Source: Caulobacter rhizosphaerae (GTDB lineage: Bacteria; Pseudomonadota; Alphaproteobacteria; Caulobacterales; Caulobacteraceae). From it: DNA of 64,000 nt. The position numbers were made by a program, and so were the translations under genes. Below are positions 11,593 through 19,597 of the stretch, piece by piece. A model generated the notes under the pieces. It was not told the DNA's origin and ran no database searches. It saw only the letters and a program-made list of their open reading frames with translations. Location of the stretch: the NCBI RefSeq assembly GCF_010977555.1, contig NZ_CP048815.1, positions 2,286,501 through 2,350,500 on the forward strand, written 5' to 3'. Position 1 is the first letter of the stretch, and each line of letters starts with the position of its first letter.

Positions 11593-12693
11593 ATGCAGAT
11601 CACCGCCGCCGTCACGCGCAGTCCCGCCGGTCCGTTCAGCCTCGAGCCGCTGGAGATCGAGGAGCCCCGGGCGGGCGAGATCCTAGTCCGCGTGGTCGCC
11701 ACGGGGGTCTGCCACACCGACATGGTGATGCGCGACCAGCACCTGCCCACGCCCCAGCCGGTCGTCCTGGGTCACGAGGGCGCCGGAATCGTCGAGAGGG
11801 TCGGTCCCGGCGTGACCAAGGTCGCGCCGGGCGACCATGTGGTCATGACCTTCAACTCCTGCGGCCGGTGTCCGTCGTGCGAGGACCACGCGCCGACCTA
11901 TTGTCACGAGTTCTTCCCGCGCAATTTCATGGGCGCGCGTGAGGACGGCTCGTCGGGATTGTCGCGGGAAGGGGAGACCATCCACGCCAACATCTTCGGC
12001 CAGTCGTCGTTCGCCACCTACGCTCTCTGTCATGAACGCAACGCGGTGAAGGTCGACAAGGCCGCGCCCCTGGAAATCCTGGGCCCGCTCGGCTGCGGGG
12101 TGATGACCGGGGCGGGGGCGGTGATGAACGCCTTGAAGGTCCCCGCCGGCCGCTCGCTGGCGGTGTTCGGCGCCGGCGCGGTTGGCCTGTCGGCGGTGCT
12201 GGCGGCCAAGGCGATCGGGGCTGGCCCGATCATCGCCGTGGACATCAATCCTGATCGGCTGGCCTTGGCGCTGGAGTTGGGCGCCGACCACGCGTTGAAC
12301 GGCGCGGAGGGCGGGGTGGTCGAGAAAATCCAGGCGATCACCGGGACCGGCGCGCAGTTCTCGATCGACACCACGGCCAATCTGAAGGTCATGCGCCAGG
12401 CGGTCGACTGCCTGGGCGCGCGCGGCGTCTGCGGCTTAGTCGGCGCGTCCAAGATGGGCGACGAACTGCCGTTGGACGCGGTGTCGGTGATGAGCGGCGG
12501 CAAGGTTGTGCGCGGCGTGGTCGAAGGCGACGCCGATCCCGACGTGTTCATCCCGGAGCTGATCGCCCTGCACCAGGCTGGCCAGTTCCCGTTCGACCGC
12601 CTGATCCAGTTCTACCCGCTGTCGGAGATCAACCAGGCTGTCGCGGACGGCGAAGCTGGGCGGGTGATCAAGCCCGTGGTGCGGATGGCCTGA
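11593..12693 (+). CDS. Zinc-dependent aryl-alcohol dehydrogenase (XylB-like)
   Basis: 366-residue medium-chain dehydrogenase. It shows the catalytic-zinc region VATGVCHTDMVMRDQ and LGHEGAGIVE, the four-cysteine structural-zinc loop (CGRCPSCEDHAPTYC) and a nucleotide-binding GAGAVGLSA. The extended VKVDKAAPLEILGPLGCGVMTGAGAV is typical of the benzyl-alcohol dehydrogenase branch. It would oxidise an aromatic alcohol to the aldehyde used by the gene just upstream. A rho-independent terminator follows 30 bases after the stop. Confidence 0.9.
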   Translation: MQITAAVTRSPAGPFSLEPLEIEEPRAGEILVRVVATGVCHTDMVMRDQHLPTPQPVVLGHEGAGIVERVGPGVTKVAPGDHVVMTFNSCGRCPSCEDHAPTYCHEFFPRNFMGAREDGSSGLSREGETIHANIFGQSSFATYALCHERNAVKVDKAAPLEILGPLGCGVMTGAGAVMNALKVPAGRSLAVFGAGAVGLSAVLAAKAIGAGPIIAVDINPDRLALALELGADHALNGAEGGVVEKIQAITGTGAQFSIDTTANLKVMRQAVDCLGARGVCGLVGASKMGDELPLDAVSVMSGGKVVRGVVEGDADPDVFIPELIALHQAGQFPFDRLIQFYPLSEINQAVADGEAGRVIKPVVRMA

Positions 12694-12722
12694 TCCTTTC
12701 GGACGGCCTTTCGCATCCCTTG

Positions 12723-12755
12723 GCCCGGCGCGAACCTCGCGCCGGGCTCTTTTTT
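12723..12755 (+). terminator. Rho-independent terminator
   Basis: GCCCGGCGCGA (12723-12733) and TCGCGCCGGGC (12737-12747) form an 11-bp stem with a three-base loop, followed by TCTTTTTT (12748-12755). It ends the aromatic plus-strand operon and lies between the convergent alcohol dehydrogenase and vanB. Confidence 0.92.
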
Positions 12756-12757
12756 GA

Positions 12758-13708
12758 TCAAAGGTCCAGCACCAGGCGCGAGGTGCGGGCGCGCGAACAG
12801 CAGGGCGTGAACTGGTTGTTCGCGGCTCTTTCCTCGTCGGTCTGGAAGGCGTCGCGGTGGTCGGGCTGGCCATCCGTCACGCGGGTCAGGCAGGTGCCGC
12901 AGACGCCTTGCTCGCACGAGACCGGCACGAAGACGCCGGCGGCCTCCAAGGCCTGGGCGGCGGACTGGTCGGCCGCCACCGGCACCACCTGGCCGGTGCT
13001 GGCGATCACCAGCTCGAACGGCCGGTTCTCACCCTCAGGCCCAGGCGCGGCGGCGAAATGCTCCTTGCGGATCTGGTCCGCGGCCCAGTCGCGCGCCAGG
13101 GCGCCATCGACCACATGGCTCATGAACCCGCCGGGACCGCAGACATAGAGACGGCGGCCCGGCGCCGGATCGGCGAGCGCGATATCCAGGTCGAGTCGTG
13201 TTTCCGGCTCGGCGTCGAACGACAAGCGCACCGCGTCTGCGAACGGCGCCGCGGCCAACTCGTCCAGGAACGCCGCCCGCGAGCGGTCGCGAGCGCAGTA
13301 GTGGAAGAGGAACGGGCGCCCCAGGGCGTGCAATCGTCGAGCCATGGCCAGGATCGGCGTGACGCCGACCCCGCCGGCAAACAGCAGGTGCCCATCGGCC
13401 GTCTCGTCCAGCGCGAACAGGTTGCGTGGGAGGCTGATGTCCAACGTCGCGCCGTCGGTCAGCGCCTCATGGACATAGGTCGAGCCGCCGCGCGAGGTCG
13501 GCTCGCGCAAGACGGCGATCCGATAATGGCTGCGATCGGCCGGATCGTTGCACAGCGAATATTGCCGCGTCAGGCCGTTCCCCAGGAACAGGTCAATGTG
13601 GGCGCCGGCGTCGAACGGCGGCAGGTCGCGGCTTTCGGCGCAGACCAGGTCCAGCCGCACGATGCCCTCGGCGGCCTGGGCGCGGGACGCCACCCGAACC
13701 TTGATCAT
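12758..13708 (-). CDS. vanB: Vanillate O-demethylase, reductase subunit
   Basis: 316-residue class IA-type reductase passing electrons from NAD(P)H to the VanA oxygenase. The FMN region contains GLTRQYSLCND, the nucleotide domain has LLFAGGVGVTPILAMA and LYVCGPGGFM, and the C-terminal ferredoxin domain has CEQGVCGTC plus a distal cysteine in TPCCSR. The start ATG overlaps the vanA stop (ATGA at 13705-13708), so the two are translationally coupled. The promoter is the VanR-controlled one at 14826-14854. Confidence 0.95.
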   Translation of the reverse strand: MIKVRVASRAQAAEGIVRLDLVCAESRDLPPFDAGAHIDLFLGNGLTRQYSLCNDPADRSHYRIAVLREPTSRGGSTYVHEALTDGATLDISLPRNLFALDETADGHLLFAGGVGVTPILAMARRLHALGRPFLFHYCARDRSRAAFLDELAAAPFADAVRLSFDAEPETRLDLDIALADPAPGRRLYVCGPGGFMSHVVDGALARDWAADQIRKEHFAAAPGPEGENRPFELVIASTGQVVPVAADQSAAQALEAAGVFVPVSCEQGVCGTCLTRVTDGQPDHRDAFQTDEERAANNQFTPCCSRARTSRLVLDL

Positions 13709-14784
13709 CCGGCGGCTGCCGCCAACGGGCCGGCCTCGGCGGCGATCGCCTTGCCGATGGCCATGCGCGAGCGCACGCCGCCGGCGTCGATGTTCAGCTT
13801 CAGGAGCTTGCGGTCGGGATAGGCCAGCAGGTTCTTTTGTTGCCGCTCCAGCATCTCCAGATCCTCGGAGAAGATCTTGCCTTGGCCTTCGCGAATGGTG
13901 TCGGTCAGGCCCGCGTCCTGGACAGCGAAGCTCCGCGCCATGCCCCAGAAGTACCAGTGCGAGGTCTCGGTCTCGGGGGTGATGAAGTCGACGACAACGC
14001 TGGAGACCTTCTTGTCGGCCGGCGCGTCATAGCCGCCATGACCCGCCAGGGCGACGCCGACCTCGATCATCACGTGGCTGGGCAACGAGAAGCGGCAGAT
14101 CTGCCAGCGGTCGACGAGGGCGTCTTCGGGCAGGCCGGCGCCGCGCAGCGCCATGCGCCAGAATGGCGGCGCGTGGATGCCTTCCATGAAGCGGCTGGTC
14201 ACCACTTCCTCTCCGTCGAGGCGCGTGGTGACCGGCGCTTCGTCGATCTCCTTCTGGCCGATGCTCGTGGCGTGGACGTAGGTCTCGTGGGTCAGGTCCA
14301 TCAGGTTGTCGACCATCAGCCGGTAGTCGCAGGCGATGTGATAGAGGCCGCCGCCATAGGCCCAGTCGGGGCTGTCGGCCCAGAACAGCGGATGCAGCTT
14401 GGCGGGGTCGGCCTGGACGGGATCGCCGGGCCAGACCCAAACGAAGCCGTGGCGCTCCAGCACCGGGAAGGCGCGGATGGCGGGGAAGGCGGCGACGCGC
14501 TGACCCGGCATCGAGGTCGCGCGCCCTTCGCAGCCCATGGTCAGGCCGTGATAGCCGCAGACCAGCTCGCCATCCCGGACGAAGCCCAGCGACAGGGGCG
14601 CGCCCCGGTGGGGGCAGAAATCCTCCAGGGCGACCGGGCGGCCATCCTTGCCGCGATGGAGCACCATGGCCTGGCCGCAGATCCGCCGACCCAGGGGCTT
14701 GTTCGCAATCTCGTCGGGCGTGCAGGCGACGTACCAGGCGTCAAGCGGCCAGGGCGCGGCCTTGGCCATGGTTTCGGGACCCAT
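13705..14784 (-). CDS. vanA: Vanillate O-demethylase, oxygenase subunit
   Basis: 359-residue Rieske non-haem iron oxygenase that removes the methyl group of vanillate to give protocatechuate and formaldehyde. The Rieske ligands are C57, H59, C76 and H79 (CPHRG and CGYHG). The mononuclear iron region has DNLMDLTHETYVH with its two histidines. GAGGAAA lies five bases before the ATG at 14784; an ATG five codons in is less well placed. It is transcribed divergently from vanR through a shared operator region. Confidence 0.96.
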   Translation of the reverse strand: MGPETMAKAAPWPLDAWYVACTPDEIANKPLGRRICGQAMVLHRGKDGRPVALEDFCPHRGAPLSLGFVRDGELVCGYHGLTMGCEGRATSMPGQRVAAFPAIRAFPVLERHGFVWVWPGDPVQADPAKLHPLFWADSPDWAYGGGLYHIACDYRLMVDNLMDLTHETYVHATSIGQKEIDEAPVTTRLDGEEVVTSRFMEGIHAPPFWRMALRGAGLPEDALVDRWQICRFSLPSHVMIEVGVALAGHGGYDAPADKKVSSVVVDFITPETETSHWYFWGMARSFAVQDAGLTDTIREGQGKIFSEDLEMLERQQKNLLAYPDRKLLKLNIDAGGVRSRMAIGKAIAAEAGPLAAAAG

Positions 14785-14816
14785 CGTCGTTTCCTCGTGC
14801 CTTGGTCTGGCGACCT

Positions 14817-14828
14817 ATTGGATCCAAT
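14817..14828. promoter_or_regulatory. VanR operator, vanA-proximal copy
   Basis: Perfect palindrome ATTGGATCCAAT, identical to the VanR operator of the well-known C. crescentus vanillate-inducible promoter as I remember it. It overlaps the -10 region of the vanAB promoter, so bound VanR would block initiation until vanillate binds. Confidence 0.93.
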
Positions 14829-14854
14829 CTTGATCGCAATCGCGACGTCGTCAA
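14826..14854 (-). promoter_or_regulatory. vanAB promoter
   Basis: On the minus strand TTGACG (14854-14849) and AAGATT (14831-14826) are separated by 17 bases and flanked by the two VanR operators. The arrangement matches the vanillate promoter of Caulobacter. Confidence 0.8.
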
Positions 14855-14855
14855 G

Positions 14856-14867
14856 ATTGGATCCAAT
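14856..14867. promoter_or_regulatory. VanR operator, vanR-proximal copy
   Basis: Second perfect ATTGGATCCAAT, with its axis 39 bases from that of the first. Together with five flanking bases the two copies form a perfect 17-bp inverted repeat (14817-14833 against 14851-14867) around the vanAB core promoter. It probably also lets VanR control its own gene. Confidence 0.93.
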
Positions 14868-14911
14868 TGAAAGCTTGTGAGCGTCTCGACGGGTCGGCTA
14901 CGGTCGCGGCC

Positions 14912-15646
14912 ATGGACATGCCAAGCATGAAGCCGGGCCAGCGCGTGATGATGGCCCTCCGCAAGATGATCGCCTCGGGTGAGATCAAGAGCGGCGAACG
15001 CATCGCCGAGATCCCGACGGCGGCGGCGCTGGGCGTCTCCCGTATGCCCGTGCGCACGGCCCTGCGAAGCCTGGAGCAGGAAGGGCTGGTGGTGCGGCTG
15101 GGCGCGCGGGGCTATGCGGCCCGGGGCGTGTCCAGCGACCAGATCCGCGACGCCATCGAGGTGCGAGGCGTTCTTGAAGGTTTTGCGGCGCGACGCCTGG
15201 TCGAGCGGGGCATGAGCTCCGAGACCCATGCGCGCCTCGCCGGCCTGATCGCGGAAGGCGAGGCCTTGTTCGCGACAGGACGTCTGGCCGCCGAGGACGT
15301 GGATCGCTACGCCGCCTACAATCAGGCGTTCCACGACACGCTGGTGGCCGCGGCGGGCAACGGCGCGGTCGAGGGCGCGCTGGCGCGCAACAGTTTCGAA
15401 CCGTTCGCGGGCGTCGGGGCCCTGGCGCTGGACCTGGCGGACCTCGCAGCCGAGTACGAGCACCTGCTGGCCGCCCATCGCCAGCACCAGTCGGTGCTGG
15501 ACGCCATCGTGCAGGGCAATGCCGACGAAGCCGAGCGGATCATGCGAGACCACGCCCTGGCGGCCATTCGCAACGCCAAGGTGTTCGAGGCGGCGGCCAG
15601 CGCGGGTTCGCCGCTGGGCGCCGCGTGGAGCATTCGCGCCGACTGA
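14912..15646 (+). CDS. vanR: GntR-family vanillate-responsive repressor
   Basis: 244 residues from the chosen start. An N-terminal winged helix (KPGQRVMMALRKMIASGEIK, then AALGVSRMPVRTALRSLEQEGLV) is followed by an all-helical FCD ligand domain with YNQAFHDTLV and EYEHLLAAHRQHQSVLDAI. The sequence is close to the C. crescentus VanR I know, which starts MDMP; hence the ATG at 14912 and not an upstream in-frame ATG at 14867. It represses the divergent vanAB operon at two adjacent operators and is released by vanillate. Confidence 0.95.
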   Translation: MDMPSMKPGQRVMMALRKMIASGEIKSGERIAEIPTAAALGVSRMPVRTALRSLEQEGLVVRLGARGYAARGVSSDQIRDAIEVRGVLEGFAARRLVERGMSSETHARLAGLIAEGEALFATGRLAAEDVDRYAAYNQAFHDTLVAAAGNGAVEGALARNSFEPFAGVGALALDLADLAAEYEHLLAAHRQHQSVLDAIVQGNADEAERIMRDHALAAIRNAKVFEAAASAGSPLGAAWSIRAD

Positions 15647-15717
15647 CGGCATGGCGGAAACGCGAAGGATCTGGAGGTCCCGCGGAAAGCCCTTTAAATG
15701 CAATCAGGATACAGTTC

Positions 15718-15726
15718 GCTTGGCGT
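15718..15726 (+). promoter_or_regulatory. Motif shared with the ferulate operon promoter
   Basis: GCTTGGCGT just upstream of the MarR gene is also present at 2393-2401 before the ferulate operon, and flanking bases agree too (GTT before, a C three bases after the core, TGG at the end). It could be the site through which the MarR protein controls itself and the ferulate genes; this is inference. Confidence 0.4.
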
Positions 15727-15747
15727 GCTAATTGGGGGTTTGTCGAC

Positions 15748-16218
15748 ATGGAAGAGACCGCCGCCTTTGGCGTCCTGGGACAACGGCTGGGCCTGCAACT
15801 GCACTCGACCGACGTTCGGATCATGGCTGGGCTGGTGGCTCGCCTGACGCCCCTGAACGTGACCCCGGCGCGCGCCACGGCGATCGTCTACATCGCCCTG
15901 AACGCCGGCTGCGACCAGGTCACCCTCGGGAGAGCCCTGGGCATCAACCGGGCCAGCACGATGAAGGCCGTCGACGAGCTGGAAGCGCTGGGCGCGATCG
16001 AGCGCCGGCCGGGCCGTGACCGTCGCACCAACGCCCTGCACCTGACCGCCGCCGGCGAGACCCTGCGGGTTCGGATCGAGGAGGCCACGCTCGAGCACGA
16101 TCGAGACGCTTTCGCCGCCCTGACGGAAGTCGAACGCGCCGAGTTCGGTCGCCTCCTCGCCAAGCTCCGCCGCGTGGGGGCGGACGGTCCGGCTCTGGAC
16201 GCGAACAAGGAGCCGTAG
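15748..16218 (+). CDS. MarR-family regulator, candidate hydroxycinnamate-catabolism repressor
   Basis: 156 residues from the ATG at 15748. It has a winged-helix core (ARATAIVYIALNAGCDQVTLGRALGINRASTMKAVDELEALGAIERRPGRDRRTNALHLTAAG) with the basic wing RRPGRDRRTN typical of MarR proteins. Longer in-frame extensions upstream would read through the intergenic promoter region and are unlikely. It lies after vanR and before a PcaD-like hydrolase. MarR proteins such as FerC of Sphingobium control ferulate genes in other alphaproteobacteria, and the promoter here shares a motif with the ferulate operon. Confidence 0.82.
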   Translation: MEETAAFGVLGQRLGLQLHSTDVRIMAGLVARLTPLNVTPARATAIVYIALNAGCDQVTLGRALGINRASTMKAVDELEALGAIERRPGRDRRTNALHLTAAGETLRVRIEEATLEHDRDAFAALTEVERAEFGRLLAKLRRVGADGPALDANKEP

Positions 16219-16256
16219 ACGGCCGTACGCAAGAGGCCTTGCGCGGGTCAGCGGCG

Positions 16257-16310
16257 GCGGAAATGACGCTCGAGTTCGCGTCTGTCAAAGTCGTCTTCGC
16301 ACCTGGGCAA
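16257..16310. repeat. Intergenic repeat, copy 2 of 2
   Basis: Second copy of the element at 7307-7360, about 74 percent identical by eye, in the gap between the MarR gene and the hydrolase gene. It has the same orientation and the same CTTCGC-rich core. Confidence 0.5.
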
Positions 16311-16397
16311 GCCACTCGCCCGGCGCTCGTGCTCCAGTCCTCTTCACGTCTTCCCGCGAGGTACGCGCGCGTCGACGGATTTGATCGAGGGGCTCGC

Positions 16398-17237
16398 ATG
16401 ATTGACCGGACGGCCGTCGTCGATGGCGTCAAGATCCGCTACGTCGATACGGGCGGCGAGGGCGTTCCGCTTTTCCTCTCCTCGGGCATCGGCGGCTCGC
16501 TGGAGCTTTGGTCGAGGCAGCTTGAGGCGCTGGCGGGAAGCCATCGCCTCATCGCCTGGGACTATCCCGGTCACGGCCTGTCCGACATGGGGCGTCAGCC
16601 CTATGATCCAGACAGCTACGCGGCCTGCGCCCTGGCCCTGCTGGATGTGCTTGGCTTGGAGCGGGTGATCGCTGTGGGCAACTCGCTGGGCGGGACCGTC
16701 GCCTTGCGCCTGTCGGGTCTGGCGCCCGACCGCATCGCCGGTCTGGTGCTGGTCGCGCCGGCCATGCTGGGCCCGGAGGTCTTCCTGCCGTTCCGATTGA
16801 TGTCCTTGCCGCTGCTCGGCGAATTGATGGCCAAGCCTGGCGAGGCGTCGGTCGAGCGCCAGCTGGTCGCGCTGTTCCACGACCCCGCCGTGGTGACGGA
16901 GGATCTTCGTGCGATCGTCCGGCGCAATGTTCACCGCCCCGGAGCGGCCAAGGCGCTGTTAGGAACCTTGCGCCGGACCATGTCCTTGGCCGGCGTCCAC
17001 GAATCCGTCTGGCGAAAGAGCCTCCAGTGCTTGGAGGCGGCGGCCAGCCCAGTCCTGCTGATTCATGGCAAGCAGGACGCCGTGCTGCCGTTTCAGCAGT
17101 CCGAGAGGCATGCGGCCTTGCCGCAGAGGGGGCAGTTTGTGCTGCTCGACGCGTGTGGTCATACGCCGCAATTCGAACGGGCCGAGGATTTCAACGGCCT
17201 TTTGACGACATTTGCGCAGCGGGCCGTCTCTCGCTGA
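16398..17237 (+). CDS. Alpha/beta hydrolase, possible 3-oxoadipate enol-lactonase (PcaD-like)
   Basis: 279 residues. The fold is shown by an oxyanion region (LFLSSGIGGSLELW), the nucleophile elbow GNSLGG with S96, an acid segment (LIHGKQDAVLP) and a late histidine (LDACGHTPQFERAEDF). The ATG at 16398 follows AGGGG; earlier in-frame starts would cover the intergenic repeat. Neighbouring vanillate and protocatechuate genes suggest the lactonase PcaD of the beta-ketoadipate pathway, but generic esterases look similar. The last 47 bases overlap the convergent flavin reductase gene. Confidence 0.7.
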   Translation: MIDRTAVVDGVKIRYVDTGGEGVPLFLSSGIGGSLELWSRQLEALAGSHRLIAWDYPGHGLSDMGRQPYDPDSYAACALALLDVLGLERVIAVGNSLGGTVALRLSGLAPDRIAGLVLVAPAMLGPEVFLPFRLMSLPLLGELMAKPGEASVERQLVALFHDPAVVTEDLRAIVRRNVHRPGAAKALLGTLRRTMSLAGVHESVWRKSLQCLEAAASPVLLIHGKQDAVLPFQQSERHAALPQRGQFVLLDACGHTPQFERAEDFNGLLTTFAQRAVSR

Positions 17238-17769
17238 AGTTGGCCGGAGCCGAGGGCGGCTCGGCGTTCAGGAAGCCCCGGTTCCAGGCGACCAGCGGCG
17301 GACCGGGGGTCAGGCGGTATTCGGCGGCCGTGACGATGAAGACCGAGTGGGTGCCCGCATCTGCGACGCTGTCGATCCGACAGCGGGCGTCGGCCAGGCC
17401 GCCGCGGTAGACCGGCGGGGCGCCGTCCGGGAGCCGCCACCGCTCGGGCGCATGGCGTTCGGCCGCACGAGCCGGGCCCGCGAAGCGAAGGGCCTCTTCC
17501 CGGTCGGTTGCGCCCAGCAGGGCCACGCCGCACTCGCGCGCGGATCGCAAGGCGTCGTGACAGCCAGCCTCCTTGCGCACGCAGAACAGAAAGCGGGGCG
17601 GCTCGACGGACAGGCCGATGATCGAGCTGACCAGCAGGCCGCGCGGCGTCTGGCTGTCCCAGCAGGAGATGATGGCGACGCCGCTCGCCAGGTGCGCCAG
17701 CACCTCCTTGAACGCGACCGTGGAGGCGGCGTCCATCGACGAGGGCGAGACGGCGTCGTAGGGAGCCAC
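17191..17769 (-). CDS. Flavin reductase-like protein
   Basis: 192 residues with the FMN-binding split-barrel pattern of HpaC/DIM6-type reductases: FKEVLAHLASGVAIISCWD, LLVSSIIGLSVEPPRFLFCVRKEAGCHDALRSA, GVALLGATDREEALRFAG, and a late GTHSVFIVTAAEYR. It lies three bases after the SsuD-like gene, so it most likely supplies reduced FMN to that monooxygenase. The C-terminal codons overlap the convergent hydrolase gene by 47 bases, with both frames open. Confidence 0.82.
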   Translation of the reverse strand: MAPYDAVSPSSMDAASTVAFKEVLAHLASGVAIISCWDSQTPRGLLVSSIIGLSVEPPRFLFCVRKEAGCHDALRSARECGVALLGATDREEALRFAGPARAAERHAPERWRLPDGAPPVYRGGLADARCRIDSVADAGTHSVFIVTAAEYRLTPGPPLVAWNRGFLNAEPPSAPANFSERRPAAQMSSKGR

Positions 17770-17772
17770 GGG

Positions 17773-18867
17773 TCAGCTCGCCGCCCGCGCCAGGCGAAGG
17801 TCGCGCTCGGCGACCCGCTGGCGGACCAGCGGGATCAGGTCGCGACCGTAGGCGATGGCGTCCTCGACCGGGTCGAAGCCGCGGATCAGGAAGGTCGAGA
17901 CGCCCAGGTCGTAGTAGTCGAGCAGGCTTTCGGCGACCTGTTCCGGCGTGCCGACCAGGCCCGTGGAGTTGCCTTGCGCGCCGGTGACGCCGGCGACGCC
18001 GGTCCACAGGCGCTTGTCGAGACGGGAGCCTTGCGCGGCCGCGTCCAGCAGGCGCTGCGAGCCGGCGTTGGGCGGACGGTGACCCGTGGTCAGCAAGCCG
18101 GCGGCCTCGCGCAGCGCCTTGGCGCGAGCGACGATGTCGTCGGCGCGCGCCCAGGCGGCTTCCTCGGTGTCGGCGATCACTGGACGCAGCGACAGCGAGA
18201 AGCGCACCTGGCGGCCGTGCTTGGCCGCGGCGGCGCGGACGCGGGCGATGGTCTCGCGCACCTGGGCCTGGGTTTCGCCCCACATGGCGTAGATGTCGGC
18301 ATGCTTTCCCGCCACCGGAATGGCCGCATCCGACGAGCCGCCGAAATAGATCGGGATATGCGGCGCCTGCAGCGGCTTCACCGCGCCGAAGCCCTGGTCG
18401 ACCTTGTAGTATCGGCCCTCGTAGTCGAACGGCTTGTCGCCGGTCCATTCGGCGCGAACGATGTCCAGGTACTCGCTGGTGCGGGCGTAGCGCTCGTCCT
18501 TGGTCAGGTGGTCGCCGTCCTTGGCCAGTTCCTCGTCCGACCCGCCGGTGATGATGTGCACGGCGACCCGGCCGCCAGTGAAGTGGTCCAGGGTCGCCAG
18601 CTGCCGGGCGGCCAGGGTCGGTTGGGTGAAGCCCGGCCGGTGGGCGATCATGAAGTTCAGTCTCGTGGTCACCGAAGCCGCATGGGCGACGACCAGCTGG
18701 CTTTCCGGGCCGGTCGAGTGGAAGGCGACCAGGGCGCGGTCGAAGCCGCCGTCCTCATGCACGCGGGCGGTCTTCTCGACATAGGCTACGTCGATGGCGG
18801 GGCCGGACGGCGGATGGATCTCGGACGCGTGCTGCGTGCCGATGAAACCGATGAATTCAACGCTCAT
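17773..18867 (-). CDS. ssuD: FMN-dependent alkanesulfonate monooxygenase-like enzyme
   Basis: 364-residue bacterial luciferase-fold monooxygenase. It has the SsuD pattern: EFIGFIGTQHASEIHPP, FHSTGPESQLVVAHAASVTTRLNFMIAHRPG, HFTGGRVAVHIITGGSDEE, HLTKDERYARTSEYLDIVRAEW and PIYFGGSSDAAIPVAG. SsuD splits alkanesulfonates to aldehyde and sulfite with FMNH2 and O2. The following gene is a flavin reductase, its partner. An 87-base gap separates it from the GST gene upstream, so it may have its own promoter. The precise sulfonate or other organosulfur substrate is not visible. Confidence 0.85.
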   Translation of the reverse strand: MSVEFIGFIGTQHASEIHPPSGPAIDVAYVEKTARVHEDGGFDRALVAFHSTGPESQLVVAHAASVTTRLNFMIAHRPGFTQPTLAARQLATLDHFTGGRVAVHIITGGSDEELAKDGDHLTKDERYARTSEYLDIVRAEWTGDKPFDYEGRYYKVDQGFGAVKPLQAPHIPIYFGGSSDAAIPVAGKHADIYAMWGETQAQVRETIARVRAAAAKHGRQVRFSLSLRPVIADTEEAAWARADDIVARAKALREAAGLLTTGHRPPNAGSQRLLDAAAQGSRLDKRLWTGVAGVTGAQGNSTGLVGTPEQVAESLLDYYDLGVSTFLIRGFDPVEDAIAYGRDLIPLVRQRVAERDLRLARAAS

Positions 18868-18955
18868 GGCGGGCTCCAGTTTGGGGTTCGATCCTAGGGA
18901 CGGCCTCGCCCGACGATGAGCGAGGAGTTTTCAAGCGCGTTATGCGGGCGGCTCA

Positions 18956-19594
18956 TCAGGCCGTTACGGGCGCGGCCTCCCTGCGCAGGGCGCGGACCAC
19001 TGAAGGGCGGGCGAAGGCGCGAGCGGCCTTGGCGCTCCAGGCGGGATAGCGTCCGGTGTCGATCTGGCGCCGCTCGGCCCAGCGCCAGATCACCAGGGCG
19101 TAGGCGTCGACGACGCTGAAATTCTCGCCCAGCAGCCACGGGCCCGGCGCCTGGGCCAGGCGCTCGATGTCGGTGAGGGTGCGGGCGAAACGGGCCTCGC
19201 CGGGCGTGGCCAGGGCGGCCTTCACCGCCTCGTCGTCGGCGTAGCGCTCCGGCCGGGCGATCTGGGCGAAGGCCACGTGCACCGTGCTGGCGAACCAGCT
19301 CATCACTTCGTAGGCCTTGGCCAGCCCCAGCGGATCGGCCAGGGGCAGAAGCTCGCTGTGCGGGTAGCGATGGGCCAGGTAGGTCAGGATCGCCAGGACC
19401 TCGGTCACGGCCTGACCGTCGACCAGCAGGGTCGGCACGCGGCCGCGCGGATTGACCTTCAGATAGTCGGGTTTGTGCTGGTCGCCGGCGGCGAGATCCA
19501 GCCGGTGGGCGCCGTAGGGAATGTTGATCTCCTCCAGCGCCACGAGGGGGGCGAGGGATGAGGAACCGGGCGCGAAATAGAGCTGCAGGGTCAT
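18956..19594 (-). CDS. Glutathione S-transferase
   Basis: 212 residues with the GST layout: an N-terminal thioredoxin-like domain (LYFAPGSSSLAPLVALEEINIPY, then NPRGRVPTLLVDGQAVTEVLAILTYLA, containing the cis-proline VPTL) and a C-terminal helical domain (PWLLGENFSVVDAYALVIWRWA). Three bases separate it from the rhodanese gene and it ends the receptor operon. GST partners are common in thiol metabolism, so it may make or break a glutathione adduct of the organosulfur substrate. Confidence 0.87.
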   Translation of the reverse strand: MTLQLYFAPGSSSLAPLVALEEINIPYGAHRLDLAAGDQHKPDYLKVNPRGRVPTLLVDGQAVTEVLAILTYLAHRYPHSELLPLADPLGLAKAYEVMSWFASTVHVAFAQIARPERYADDEAVKAALATPGEARFARTLTDIERLAQAPGPWLLGENFSVVDAYALVIWRWAERRQIDTGRYPAWSAKAARAFARPSVVRALRREAAPVTA

Positions 19595-19597
19595 GGT

